A stretch of DNA of 48,814 nt from Dyella sp. ASV24. GTDB lineage: Bacteria > Pseudomonadota > Gammaproteobacteria > Xanthomonadales > Rhodanobacteraceae. The notes under the pieces were generated by a model, which worked only from the letters and a program-made list of their open reading frames with translations, made no database searches and was not told the origin of the DNA. A program made the translations under genes and the position numbers. Where the stretch lies: the NCBI RefSeq assembly GCF_016428905.1, contig NZ_JAELTQ010000022.1, positions 1-48,814 of the forward strand. Direction: 5' to 3'. Below, in pieces: positions 7,892 through 16,006 of this stretch. How positions within the stretch are numbered: the first letter of the stretch is position 1; each line of letters begins with the position of its first letter.

Positions 7892-8632
7892 TCATCGGCG
7901 ACGGCTGTCGCGTGGCGGCTGTCGGCTCTGTAGATAGCCGGGCCCGCCCAGTTGCCCCATCTGCTGTTGGATCCAGTTGGCACGACTCTGCACGTAGGCC
8001 GAGGGATGGTCGGCATGGAAGCGCCGCGGGCTGGGCAGTACCGCGGCCAGCCGTGCCGCTTGCGCCGCGCTGAGTTGTGCTGGCGGCACGTGGAAGAACG
8101 CATCACTGGCCACACCTACGCCGTAGATACCGTCACCCAGCTCGGCGATATTCATGTACACCTCCAGGATGCGCTGCTTGGGCCAGGTCAGTTCGATCAG
8201 CACCGTGAAATACGCCTCCAGCCCTTTGCGGACAAAACTGCGCCCGTTCCAAAGGAACAGATTCTTGGCGGTCTGCTGGCTGATCGTGCTGGCGCCGCGC
8301 AGCCGGCGACCTTCGTCCGCTGCGTCAACGGCGTTCTGGATGGAATCGAAGTCGAAACCGTGGTGGAACGGGAATTTCTGGTCCTCGCCAGCCACCATCG
8401 CCAGCGGTACGTACGACGACACCTGGCTCCACGGCACCCAGCGGTGACGCAGGTGAAAGTCGTTCTCGCCGTGAATGAGCGCCCCGATCTGGCGTTCCAT
8501 CATCACCGCCGAGGTCCACGGAGGGACAAACCGCAGCACCAGCACGGCCAGCCAGCTGACCACGAGCCAGGCCAGCAGGAGCAGAAGCAAGCAGCGGAGC
8601 AGGCGGACGGCAAGCGGGCGTCGGGGAGTCAT
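7892..8632 (-). CDS. mtgA: Monofunctional biosynthetic peptidoglycan transglycosylase
   Basis: The 246-residue protein has one N-terminal membrane helix (about 10-34) and a glycosyltransferase family 51 domain. Visible family motifs are GEDQKFPFHHGFD with catalytic E83, GASTISQQTAKNLFLW at about 113-128, RKGLEAYF with the second acidic residue E139, and ILEVYMNIAELGDGIYG at about 155-171. MtgA polymerises lipid II into glycan strands on the periplasmic face of the inner membrane. It has no transpeptidase domain. Length and motif order match the family well. Confidence 0.96.
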   Translation of the reverse strand: MTPRRPLAVRLLRCLLLLLLAWLVVSWLAVLVLRFVPPWTSAVMMERQIGALIHGENDFHLRHRWVPWSQVSSYVPLAMVAGEDQKFPFHHGFDFDSIQNAVDAADEGRRLRGASTISQQTAKNLFLWNGRSFVRKGLEAYFTVLIELTWPKQRILEVYMNIAELGDGIYGVGVASDAFFHVPPAQLSAAQAARLAAVLPSPRRFHADHPSAYVQSRANWIQQQMGQLGGPGYLQSRQPPRDSRRR

Positions 8633-8763
8633 GGCGGCGCTGTGACAGGATTGGCGGCAGTATAAGAGCCCCGACTCCCTCCCCTGGATGGGCGGTCTGG
8701 CGGTCGTTGTGCCCGGATGCAGGCGCCCCCATGTAGGGAAATTGCTTTTAAGAGGTCGATCCC

Positions 8764-9663
8764 GTGGAAACCGTGCTTGTCGAAGATGTGCTGCATCGCT
8801 TCATGCTTGAGCGCGCCGGCGTGCGCGGCGTGCTCGTTCGTCTGGGTCCGGCCTGGCGCGAAGTCGCTGGCCGCTCCGCTTATCCGGCCGCATTGCGGTC
8901 CGTGCTCGGTCAAACGCTGGCTGCCAGTGCGCTGCTGACGGGCAACATCAAGCTGGACGGCGCGCTCTCGGTGGAACTCAAGAGCAGCGGTCCGCTGCGG
9001 CTGCTGTTTGCCGAATGCACGGATCGGGGGCGTTTGCGTGGTCTGGCCCGGTGGAATGATCCGCTGCCGCCGACCCTGGATCTGGCCGTCTTGCCGGACG
9101 CCTATATGGCGATCACCATCGGCAATGCCGAACGCGGGCAGCGTTATCAGGGCCTGGTCGATTTGCAGCACCCGGACCTTGCGTCAGCGCTGGAGAACTA
9201 TTTCGGCCAGTCCGAACAGCTCCCTGCGCGCATTGTGCTTGCCGCTGACGGCGAGCATGCAGTGGGCCTGATGCTGCAGAAACTGCCTGACGAAGGCGGC
9301 CACGATGCCGTGCAGGACGAGGATGCCTGGACCCGCATCCAGCATCTGACCGCCACGTTGGGGCAGGAGGAGTTGCTGGCTACGCCGCCGGAGCAGCTGC
9401 TCTACCGTCTGTACCACGAGGAATCCGTGCGCCTGTTCGAGCCTCGTCCGTTGGCGTTCGGCTGCAGTTGTACGCGTGAGCGTGTCGAGGCGGTGCTGCG
9501 CTCGCTCGGTCGCGATGAAGTGGAAGCCGCGCTGGAAGCACGCGAGGGTGAGATCGAGGTGATCTGCGAGTTCTGCGCGCAGCGTTACACCTTCGATCGC
9601 ATCGATGCGGAACATCTGCTCAGTGTCAGTCCCGCGGCGACAGCGCCGCACACAGCGCAGTAA
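8764..9663 (+). CDS. hslO: Hsp33 redox-regulated chaperone
   Basis: The 299-residue protein ends with the diagnostic zinc/redox switch: C234-S-C236 and C268-E-F-C271. Under reducing conditions these cysteines bind zinc; oxidation forms two disulfides, unfolds the linker and turns on holdase activity. The start is GTG 8764, with AGAGG 8 bases upstream (8751-8755). The N-terminal body contains the family pattern around residues 40-60 (SALLTGNIKLDG). It diverges from mtgA and ends in a strong terminator. Confidence 0.96.
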   Translation: METVLVEDVLHRFMLERAGVRGVLVRLGPAWREVAGRSAYPAALRSVLGQTLAASALLTGNIKLDGALSVELKSSGPLRLLFAECTDRGRLRGLARWNDPLPPTLDLAVLPDAYMAITIGNAERGQRYQGLVDLQHPDLASALENYFGQSEQLPARIVLAADGEHAVGLMLQKLPDEGGHDAVQDEDAWTRIQHLTATLGQEELLATPPEQLLYRLYHEESVRLFEPRPLAFGCSCTRERVEAVLRSLGRDEVEAALEAREGEIEVICEFCAQRYTFDRIDAEHLLSVSPAATAPHTAQ

Positions 9664-9676
9664 GTTTCATGGAATG

Positions 9677-9714
9677 AAAAAAGGCCGGCACCGGGAGGTG
9701 TCGGCCTTTTTCTT
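9677..9714. terminator. Bidirectional intrinsic terminator between hslO and the GGDEF/EAL gene
   Basis: A 10-bp stem with one G-U pair (9683-9692 with 9697-9706, arm GGCCGGCACC, loop GGGA) is flanked by AAAAAA on the left and TTTTTCTTT on the right. It can therefore stop transcripts from both convergent genes. Confidence 0.95.
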
Positions 9715-9769
9715 TGCCCGTGCTTCCGACTTGCCTCGCAAGCACGAGTCACGTGGTATCTGGATTGCT

Positions 9770-12724
9770 CTACGGCAATGCGAAGTGATGTTCGCGCTGA
9801 AGCCAGACCTCGGCCATCTTCGGTGTGGCAAACAGGAAACCCTGGCCGTAGCGGCAACCAATGCGCAGCAGCGCTTCGCGCTGGTGCTCGTCCTCGATGC
9901 CTTCGGCGATCACCTGCATCTGAAGCGAATTGGCGAGCGCCTGGATCGCGCGCACCACGGCAGCGCCGTGGCCGCCTTCGCGCGGTAGCTCCACGATGAA
10001 CGAGCGGTCGATTTTCAGCGTTTCGATCGGGTACTGGTGCAGATAGCTCAAGGACGAATAGCCGGTGCCGAAGTCGTCGAGCGCGATGCTCACGCCGTGG
10101 CTGCGCAGGTTGTCGAGCATGCGCTTCACCTGGATGGCATTTTCGAGCAGCGCGCGTTCGGTCACTTCGATGCGCAGGCAGCGCGGCGGCACGTGGTGCG
10201 ACTCGATAAGATCGAGCAGGCGCTTGTCCAGGTCCAGCGAACGGAAGTGCCTGCCCGATACATTGATGCTGACGAAGCCGTCGCTGCCGGCCAGCGCTTC
10301 CGCCTGGGCGCAGACCTGGTCGAAGATCTGCCAGTCGATGCTTTCCGAGCACCCGCTTTCCTCGGCCACGGCGAGGAAGTCGCCGGGCGTCAACAGTCCG
10401 CGGTCCGGGTGGCGCCAGCGCAGCAATGCTTCGTAACCTACCGTGCGGCCGGTCTGCAGCGCCACGATGGGCTGGTAGAACGGCACGAACTCGTTACGGC
10501 TCAACGCGCGGCGGAGATCGCCCTCCATCTCCAGCAGCGACAGCGCTTCGCGGCGCAGACGATCATCAAACACGGCTGCCCGGTGGCGGCCCTCGTCCTT
10601 GGCCCGGTACATCGCTGCGTCGGCGTCCCGGAGCAATTCTTCCGGGCGCTGGTAGTGCGGGCTGGGCAGGGCGATGCCGATCGATGCCGAGGTGAAGATC
10701 TCCTTGGCGCCGAGTCGGAATGGTGTCTGCAGCTCATCGATGATGCGCTCGGCGATAAGCATGGCCATCTTCGGATCGGTGATGCCCTCGGCCAGCACGG
10801 CGAATTCGTCGCCGCCCAGGCGCGCCACCACGTCTCGCGTCTTCAGGCAGGCGCGGATCCGTCCGCCTACCTGGAAGAGCAGGTCATCGCCGACCAGGTG
10901 GCCAACCGAATCATTGATGACCTTGAATCGATCAAGGTCGATGAACAGTACCGCGAACAGCTCCTGCGCGTCGCTGTGATAGCGCTGCAATGCTTGCTCC
11001 AGGCGTTGCAGCAGCAGCGTGCGGTTGGGCAGGCCGGTCAGTGAATCGTGCAGTGTTTCGTACTTCAGGCGGCGCTCTACGCGTTCGCGTTCGGCGATCT
11101 GTTCACGCAGATCGCGGTTGGCCAGTGCCAGTGCGCGCGTACGCTCGGTAACGCGGCGCTCCAGGCTTGCATAGGCCTGCTTGAGCGATTCGGTGGTGTG
11201 CTTGCGCTGCAGGGCGTTGGCCACGTGGTAGCCCACGAAGGTCAGCAGTTCCTGGTCACGCACGTCGTAGGTGTGCTCAGGTGAATAGCTCTGCACCGCC
11301 AGCACACCCATGGCGCGGTCGCCCCAGATCAGCGGTACGCCCAGCCAGCACAGCGAGCGGGAACCACGGTGGGTGATCTCGCTCATCTGCTCCAGCCGAT
11401 CGAACTCTGTCGGATCGGCCAGCAAGGGCTTGGCGTGCCGCAGCACGTACTCCGTAACGCCGCGGCCGTGCGCGCGTGGCAGGCGGACGGTGTCGAATTC
11501 GTCTACGGAGTAGGGGAAGCTGAGGGTCTTCTGTTCGTCGTCCAGCAGTGCGATGTAGAAGTTGCGCGCGTAAAGCAGGCCACCAATGACGCGATGCACG
11601 GCGGCATAGAAGTTATCGATGCTCTCCGAGGCATTCGCCAGCTCGGCAATACGGAACAGCGCCGCCTGCAGACGCTCGCCGCGCTGGCGTTGCAGAACCT
11701 GCTGACGCAGGACGCGATTGGCCTCGCGCAGGGCCGCTGTGCGGCTGGATACTCGGCGCTCGAGTTCTTCGTGTGCTTCGCGCCGCTCCAGTGCCGTCTG
11801 CACGTGCTTGGCGACATAGCTGAGCAGTTCGCGATCGTGCTCGCTGTAGTGCGTGTCTTCGCGATAGCTCTGCATCACGATACCGCCAACCACACGCCCA
11901 TCGCGCAGCAGGGGGACACCTAGCCAGTGTTCGCAGACGGGGCCCAGCAGCACGAAGCGTCCCTTGAACTGCTCCGTCAGTTCGGCCACCGAGCCCATGA
12001 TCGCCTGGCCCGTTTGCAGCAGGTTCCAGGTCAGGCTGTAGCGCATTTCCTGCAACGGTACCGCCTCGTCGGGCGAGGGCGGATCCTTGTCCATCGTGTC
12101 GACGTAGTACGGAAAGCGCACCGTATCCGTGGCTGCGTCGTAGAGCGCGATGTAGAAGTTTTCCGCGTACATCAGGCTGCCGAGAATGGCGTGCAGCGAG
12201 TGCATCATCTCGGTCATGTTGTGCTCTGCGCTGGCCTGATCGGCGATGGCGTAGAGCGCGCGTTGCAGCCGTTCGGCCAGCGCAAGGCGGGAGATGGCTT
12301 CGTAAAGGCGCGAAGTCTCGGCGAGTTGCCGCAGTCGGCATGCAACCAGACGGCCGACCCACGAGAGGTTCTCTCTCATCGGGTCCGAGATCGTTCCGGT
12401 CGGCAAAGCCAGGACCAGCGAGCGCAGCCCTTGCGGATCTTCCGCCAGGTCGAGCTGCGTGAACTCCTCGTTGGGTACTTCCGTATCGCCAAGCAGGCGC
12501 CAATGCAGACGGCCCTCAATGCCCAGATCGCGCAGCATGGCCTCACAGATTTCCGCCACGCTGGCCGCATCGGCCGCGCGGAAAAGGCGCTCCACCGCCG
12601 CGTGAAGGGCAGCGACAGCGCTGTCCGCCGGAGGGGCGGGCATGTGGCTGGAAAGAACCGAGGTCATCAGTCGCAGGACGAATCCGTACGTTGTCGACAG
12701 GAGAGGACTATATATCGCCTCCAT
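9770..12724 (-). CDS. GAF-GAF-GGDEF-EAL cyclic-di-GMP turnover protein
   Basis: The 984-residue cytoplasmic protein has two GAF sensor domains (about 150-315 and 350-506), each followed by a coiled-coil signalling helix. A GGDEF domain with intact GGDEF at 637-641 and an EAL domain (about 742-975) follow. The EAL catalytic set looks complete: E765 (YEALLRW), N821 (NVSGRHF), E853 (EVTERALL), D883-D884 (DDFGTGYSS), K904 (LKIDRSF) and E941 (EGIE). The product-inhibition I-site is altered, K628-T-R-D631 instead of RxxD. It may both make and degrade c-di-GMP, with GAF ligands choosing the direction. The two GAF domains share the phrase YA(E/R)NFYIAL, suggesting internal duplication. An alternative start is ATG 12667. 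Confidence 0.93.
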   Translation of the reverse strand: MEAIYSPLLSTTYGFVLRLMTSVLSSHMPAPPADSAVAALHAAVERLFRAADAASVAEICEAMLRDLGIEGRLHWRLLGDTEVPNEEFTQLDLAEDPQGLRSLVLALPTGTISDPMRENLSWVGRLVACRLRQLAETSRLYEAISRLALAERLQRALYAIADQASAEHNMTEMMHSLHAILGSLMYAENFYIALYDAATDTVRFPYYVDTMDKDPPSPDEAVPLQEMRYSLTWNLLQTGQAIMGSVAELTEQFKGRFVLLGPVCEHWLGVPLLRDGRVVGGIVMQSYREDTHYSEHDRELLSYVAKHVQTALERREAHEELERRVSSRTAALREANRVLRQQVLQRQRGERLQAALFRIAELANASESIDNFYAAVHRVIGGLLYARNFYIALLDDEQKTLSFPYSVDEFDTVRLPRAHGRGVTEYVLRHAKPLLADPTEFDRLEQMSEITHRGSRSLCWLGVPLIWGDRAMGVLAVQSYSPEHTYDVRDQELLTFVGYHVANALQRKHTTESLKQAYASLERRVTERTRALALANRDLREQIAERERVERRLKYETLHDSLTGLPNRTLLLQRLEQALQRYHSDAQELFAVLFIDLDRFKVINDSVGHLVGDDLLFQVGGRIRACLKTRDVVARLGGDEFAVLAEGITDPKMAMLIAERIIDELQTPFRLGAKEIFTSASIGIALPSPHYQRPEELLRDADAAMYRAKDEGRHRAAVFDDRLRREALSLLEMEGDLRRALSRNEFVPFYQPIVALQTGRTVGYEALLRWRHPDRGLLTPGDFLAVAEESGCSESIDWQIFDQVCAQAEALAGSDGFVSINVSGRHFRSLDLDKRLLDLIESHHVPPRCLRIEVTERALLENAIQVKRMLDNLRSHGVSIALDDFGTGYSSLSYLHQYPIETLKIDRSFIVELPREGGHGAAVVRAIQALANSLQMQVIAEGIEDEHQREALLRIGCRYGQGFLFATPKMAEVWLQREHHFALP

Positions 12725-12930
12725 TCAGCTTTGTCGCTTACCTGATGAACCGGGAACCAATCCGCTCATTAGATGTCAAAATTTTGTGATGCAGAGCTTT
12801 CAGACTTGGCTCACAAAGTGGGAATCCTGGTGTTAGTAAAAAGTAAAACGTGGTATCGTTACCCCTAACTCGTCTCTGGGAGGGGGCGAACTCGTTCCCG
12901 TTTAATTGTCTCGCGGGGGTTTTCGCGTAC

Positions 12931-13854
12931 ATGCGTCGTTTGTTCCTGTCATTGCCACTGTTGCTCATGCCGTTTGTCGCGGCAGGGCAGACTGCGGCCA
13001 ATGATTCGTACAGCGCCGCAGGACGTCTGCTCTCCCAGGCCACGCCGGATCAGGCCGCGCAGATCGCTGCCAGCAATGGTGTGCCGTTGTGGCTAGGTGC
13101 GGACGGTCGCTGGCTGGCGTTGCAGACGAAAAGCGACACGCTGACTTCTGCGCAACGCGCCGACGCGCCACTGCAGTTCCGCGCCGTCGATTCGGCATCG
13201 GTGCAATCGAGCGATATCAAGTACGGCATTGCTCCCAACGTGCAGGCGCACGTGGGCGTCAGCGAACACAACTGGGCAAACAACCAGGCGCCGCGCATCA
13301 TCGGCAGCGAAGTGGGTGCGACGTACAACGATGGTCGTTACACGTTGGGTCTGAGCGTGGGCACGGACAATGTCCAGGGCGCCGTCACGCTGCCGCGCCT
13401 GTTGCCGGGCGCTCTGCCCGCCGTCAACGGCCTTTCCGGTTTTGACAGCAGCACGCAGATCAATGCGCGTGGCCGCTTGGCGCTGGATGGCAAGAGCGGC
13501 ATCGATCTTGGCGCCAGCGTGGGTCGCGTGCGCTTGTTGCCGGGCAACCTGCTGGGTGTCAACACGCTTGACCAGAAGGCGGTGAGCTTCGGTGTCGATA
13601 GCGGCCCGCTGAGTGGCAGCATCGTTGGGCGAAGCATGGCACCGGAAGCCGGTAACCCTGGCGCTGCCTACAACCCGGATCGTCGCTGGAACAGCATCGA
13701 TCTTGGCGTGACGTGGCGTCTGCCGTGGCAAGGCTCGCTGAGCATTGGTGCGCAGAACCTGTGGTCGTCGGGTAGCGGCGGAGTGAATACGCCAGCGGGT
13801 CCGGAGCCCGATCAGTCGCGCACGCCTTACGTGCAATACCATCAGGATCTCTGA
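12931..13854 (+). CDS. Exported beta-rich protein of unknown function, possibly outer membrane
   Basis: I start at ATG 12931 because a clear signal peptide follows (MRRLFLSLPLLLMPFVAAGQ), giving 307 residues; longer in-frame starts upstream have no such sense. I do not recognise the family. After about residue 90 the sequence alternates polar and hydrophobic residues in strands such as VQAHVGVSEHNW, YTLGLSVGTDNVQG, VSFGVDSGPLSGSIVG and GVTWRLPWQGSLSIGAQNLW, as in outer-membrane beta-barrels. The C-terminus (YVQYHQDL) does not end in the usual aromatic residue. The region upstream to 12725 is AT-richer and must hold divergent promoters. It is isolated, with a bidirectional terminator after it. 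Confidence 0.7.
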   Translation: MRRLFLSLPLLLMPFVAAGQTAANDSYSAAGRLLSQATPDQAAQIAASNGVPLWLGADGRWLALQTKSDTLTSAQRADAPLQFRAVDSASVQSSDIKYGIAPNVQAHVGVSEHNWANNQAPRIIGSEVGATYNDGRYTLGLSVGTDNVQGAVTLPRLLPGALPAVNGLSGFDSSTQINARGRLALDGKSGIDLGASVGRVRLLPGNLLGVNTLDQKAVSFGVDSGPLSGSIVGRSMAPEAGNPGAAYNPDRRWNSIDLGVTWRLPWQGSLSIGAQNLWSSGSGGVNTPAGPEPDQSRTPYVQYHQDL

Positions 13855-13882
13855 TCTCTCCGCCGATCAACGGACGGAGATG

Positions 13883-13920
13883 AAAAGAAAAACGCCGGGC
13901 ATTGCCCGGCGTTTTCGTTT
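13883..13920. terminator. Bidirectional intrinsic terminator
   Basis: A perfect 10-bp stem (13891-13900 with 13904-13913, arm AACGCCGGGC, loop ATT) has A-rich sequence on the left and TTTTCGTTT on the right. It serves the plus-strand exported protein gene and the convergent DUF4097 gene. Confidence 0.95.
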
Positions 13921-13937
13921 GCCATTTAGGCAGGCCA

Positions 13938-14840
13938 TCAATCCTGGCGACGGATACGCAGGTCGCCACTGAAGGTTTCGATATTCATCTTCGCGCCACC
14001 GGCACCCACGGTAGCCTGCAGCTCACTACCGGGGCCGTGCTCAGGTTTCTTCACGTCACCGAAGTCGCTGCGCAGATCACCGCTGAATGTCGACGCCTTG
14101 ATGATGGCAGACAGGTTGGATGGCACCTGCACCTGCACGTCACCGCTCATGCTGTCGACGTCAAAGGTGCCGTTGGGCAGCAGCCCGCCGGAGAGCTGGA
14201 CATCGCCAGAGACTGTGCTGAGGTTGAGCTTGCGCCACGGGCCACCACTCACGCGGATGCGTCCGGATACAGTCTGCAGGCTCGCTTCGGTGCCGACGTT
14301 GGGGGCGAGGATGTCGCCACTCACGGTTTGCAGATTCACCTTGTCTGCATTGCCGGCAAGCTCCAGGCTGCCGCTGACGGCGTCAGCGTCGACGCTGGGG
14401 GAGCGGGCGTTGATGCGCGCCTTGCCGCTTACCGTGTTGACCTTGATGGCGCCGCCGTCGATGCCGTCGATATTCATCGAGGCACTCACCACGTCCACGT
14501 TGAGCGAGGCGCCCCTCGGCACACGCACGTCCAGCGTGGTGGCGCCCATCGACGTATCGCTGCCGAAGTTGAGCCAGCCAGACTTGCCGGCCGATTCGAC
14601 CTTGATGGTCATATTGCTGTTGCTGCCATCAATGGTGAGTGGCTTGGCGCCATCACCGAGGCGGCCGGTGACCTGCACCTGATTGCGGTCCCAGGCGCTT
14701 ACCGTCACTTCGCCCTTGACGTTGCTGATGCTCACACGTGCATTCGGCGTGGCGTCGTGATTGAGGTTGATGGGCGTATCGGCCAGGGCTTGGCCAATCG
14801 ACAGGCTGAGCAGGAGTGGGATCAAGCATGCGGTTTTCAT
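13938..14840 (-). CDS. Exported DUF4097-type beta-solenoid protein
   Basis: The start is ATG 14840, giving 300 residues with a signal peptide (MKTACLIPLLLSLSIGQALA). The rest is a repetitive beta-solenoid: short turns with SGD/SGK/SGR motifs recur about every 18-22 residues (for example VSGDILAPNV, VSGRIRVSGG, VSGDVQLSGG, MSGDVQVQVP, FSGDLRSDFG, FSGDLRIRRQD). This is the DUF4097 pattern, found in many bacterial envelope proteins of unknown role. It is the third gene of a sigma/anti-sigma operon, 19 bases after the anti-sigma gene, so it is probably an envelope sensor or effector of that system. The basis for that role is context only. Confidence 0.85.
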   Translation of the reverse strand: MKTACLIPLLLSLSIGQALADTPINLNHDATPNARVSISNVKGEVTVSAWDRNQVQVTGRLGDGAKPLTIDGSNSNMTIKVESAGKSGWLNFGSDTSMGATTLDVRVPRGASLNVDVVSASMNIDGIDGGAIKVNTVSGKARINARSPSVDADAVSGSLELAGNADKVNLQTVSGDILAPNVGTEASLQTVSGRIRVSGGPWRKLNLSTVSGDVQLSGGLLPNGTFDVDSMSGDVQVQVPSNLSAIIKASTFSGDLRSDFGDVKKPEHGPGSELQATVGAGGAKMNIETFSGDLRIRRQD

Positions 14841-14859
14841 AATGTAGGCTCCATGGGTC

Positions 14860-15306
14860 TCAACCAGCCTGGTGTTCCATCTGTCGCAGCTGCGACTGTT
14901 GTTTCTGCGTGCGGTAGAGCAATCGTTGGAGTGCCGGTGAATGGGGCGCCTGCTCCATGGCCTGGCGAAGCTCCATGTTGGCGGCGTCGAGCTCCACCGC
15001 CGCGCCAGCCAGGCGCGGATCGTTCGGTCGCCAGCGTCCGGCATCCGGTGTGGCTGCCGCGGTGGCGTTGGCGAGCGTGCGGTCGCGCAGGTGTACGGCG
15101 AGGCTGCCCGCAAACAGCGACAGTCCGACGAAGCTCGCCGCGATCAGCCAGTTCTGGGGACGGCGATAGGCGCGCGATGGTGCGGGTAAGGCGGCAGTCG
15201 CCTCGGCGGCATCCAGCGCGGCATCGATGCTTGACCATAGGTCGCGCCGCGGCGTTACCGGTTCGCGCAAAGCGCGTGTCTGGCGGAGCCATTCGAATTC
15301 GTTCAT
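14860..15306 (-). CDS. Predicted membrane anti-sigma factor
   Basis: The start is ATG 15306, overlapping the stop of the upstream sigma factor gene in an ATGA quartet. The 148-residue protein has an N-terminal cytoplasmic part (about 1-52), one membrane helix (about 53-74, NWLIAASFVGLSLFAG) and a periplasmic helical tail rich in Gln/Glu/Leu (about 100-148). This is the topology of anti-sigma factors of ECF sigma factors. It contains no cysteine, so it is not of the zinc-binding (ZAS) type. Sequence similarity to known anti-sigma families is not obvious to me. The call rests on topology and on coupling to the sigma gene. Confidence 0.75.
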   Translation of the reverse strand: MNEFEWLRQTRALREPVTPRRDLWSSIDAALDAAEATAALPAPSRAYRRPQNWLIAASFVGLSLFAGSLAVHLRDRTLANATAAATPDAGRWRPNDPRLAGAAVELDAANMELRQAMEQAPHSPALQRLLYRTQKQQSQLRQMEHQAG

Positions 15307-15887
15307 GAGCGTTCTCCTAATACTTTCCGCAGCAGGCCGCGTGCGCGATGCAATTGCGCCTTGGACGAACCCACTGCCATGCCGAGTTCGGCACCGATTT
15401 CCTCGTGTCGCCAACCTTCCACGTCATGCAGCACCAGCACGGCGCGCGCGCGCGGAGGCAGGTTACCGATCGCACGTTCCAGTTCTTCGCGTTCGGCGGC
15501 ACAGAATGGCGTGTCGCCGCGATCGGGTATGTAGTCCTCGTCCATCATGGTGACGGGGTCAGCGCCGCGCGATCGGATATCCATCAAGGCGAGGTTGACC
15601 GCCAGCCGGTACAGCCATGTACCAAACGAACTGTCGCCGCGAAAACCCGACAGCTTCTGCCAGGCACGCACGAAAGCTTCCTGCGTCAGGTCCTCCGCAC
15701 GGGCGTGGTCGTATCCGGCGAGGCGATACACGGCGCCATAGACGCGGTCCACATGGGCCCGGTACAGGCGATGAAATGCCTGGCGATCACCGGCGGCGGC
15801 TGCCCGGACGTCGTCCATGTCATGGGATTCCGCGGCGGGCGCTGGCGGCGGCATCGTGGTTCCGGTGGCGGGGCAGGTTGCGATCAT
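15303..15887 (-). CDS. ECF (sigma-E-like) RNA polymerase sigma factor
   Basis: The 194-residue protein has sigma region 2 at about 35-100 (FHRLYRAHVDRVYGAVYRLAG, then DLTQEAFVRAWQKL and FGTWLYRLAVNLALMD). Region 4 lies at about 130-190 (LPPRARAVLVLHDVEGWRHEEIG then GSSKAQLHRARGLLRK). Spacing and length are those of group 4 sigma factors. A low-complexity Pro/Ala start (about 1-22) suggests that translation may begin at M24 (MDDVRAAAAGD), 15818. It is the first gene of the operon with the anti-sigma factor and DUF4097 protein, so it probably reports an envelope signal. I could not identify its own promoter with confidence. Confidence 0.93.
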   Translation of the reverse strand: MIATCPATGTTMPPPAPAAESHDMDDVRAAAAGDRQAFHRLYRAHVDRVYGAVYRLAGYDHARAEDLTQEAFVRAWQKLSGFRGDSSFGTWLYRLAVNLALMDIRSRGADPVTMMDEDYIPDRGDTPFCAAEREELERAIGNLPPRARAVLVLHDVEGWRHEEIGAELGMAVGSSKAQLHRARGLLRKVLGERS

Positions 15888-15947
15888 CTTGCCAGCTTGG
15901 ATGCATCAACGCGTGGCAAGGTTTAGATGTGATCGCAGGAAAAGCTT

Positions 15948-15968
15948 AGAGCGTGAATAGGCTCTTGG
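15948..15968 (-). repeat. Short relative of the end of the 6524-6791 element
   Basis: Read on the minus strand, 15953-15968 matches 6521-6536, the left end of the palindromic element with three flanking bases, at 15 of 16 positions (CCAAGAGCCTATTCAC against CCAAGAGCCTGTTCAC). It also forms a small palindrome, AGAGC (15948-15952) with GCTCT (15961-15965). No full-length element surrounds it, so it may be a remnant or a chance match. Confidence 0.45.
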
Positions 15969-15970
15969 AA

Positions 15971-15995
15971 CCCCGCCGGCGTTGCGCCGGCGGGG
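15971..15995 (-). terminator. GC hairpin downstream of pckG
   Basis: A perfect 11-bp stem (15971-15981 with 15985-15995, arm CCCCGCCGGCG, loop TTG) starts 11 bases past the pckG stop on the minus strand. The T-tract is very short (TTCC), so it may work weakly as a terminator or only protect the 3' end. Confidence 0.55.
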
Positions 15996-16006
15996 TAGGG
16001 CGTACA

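Noticed and set aside
15890-15950. A GGAAC-type ECF promoter upstream of the sigma factor gene
   Set aside because: I could not find a convincing -35/-10 pair of the sigma-E kind on the minus strand, so autoregulation is not claimed.
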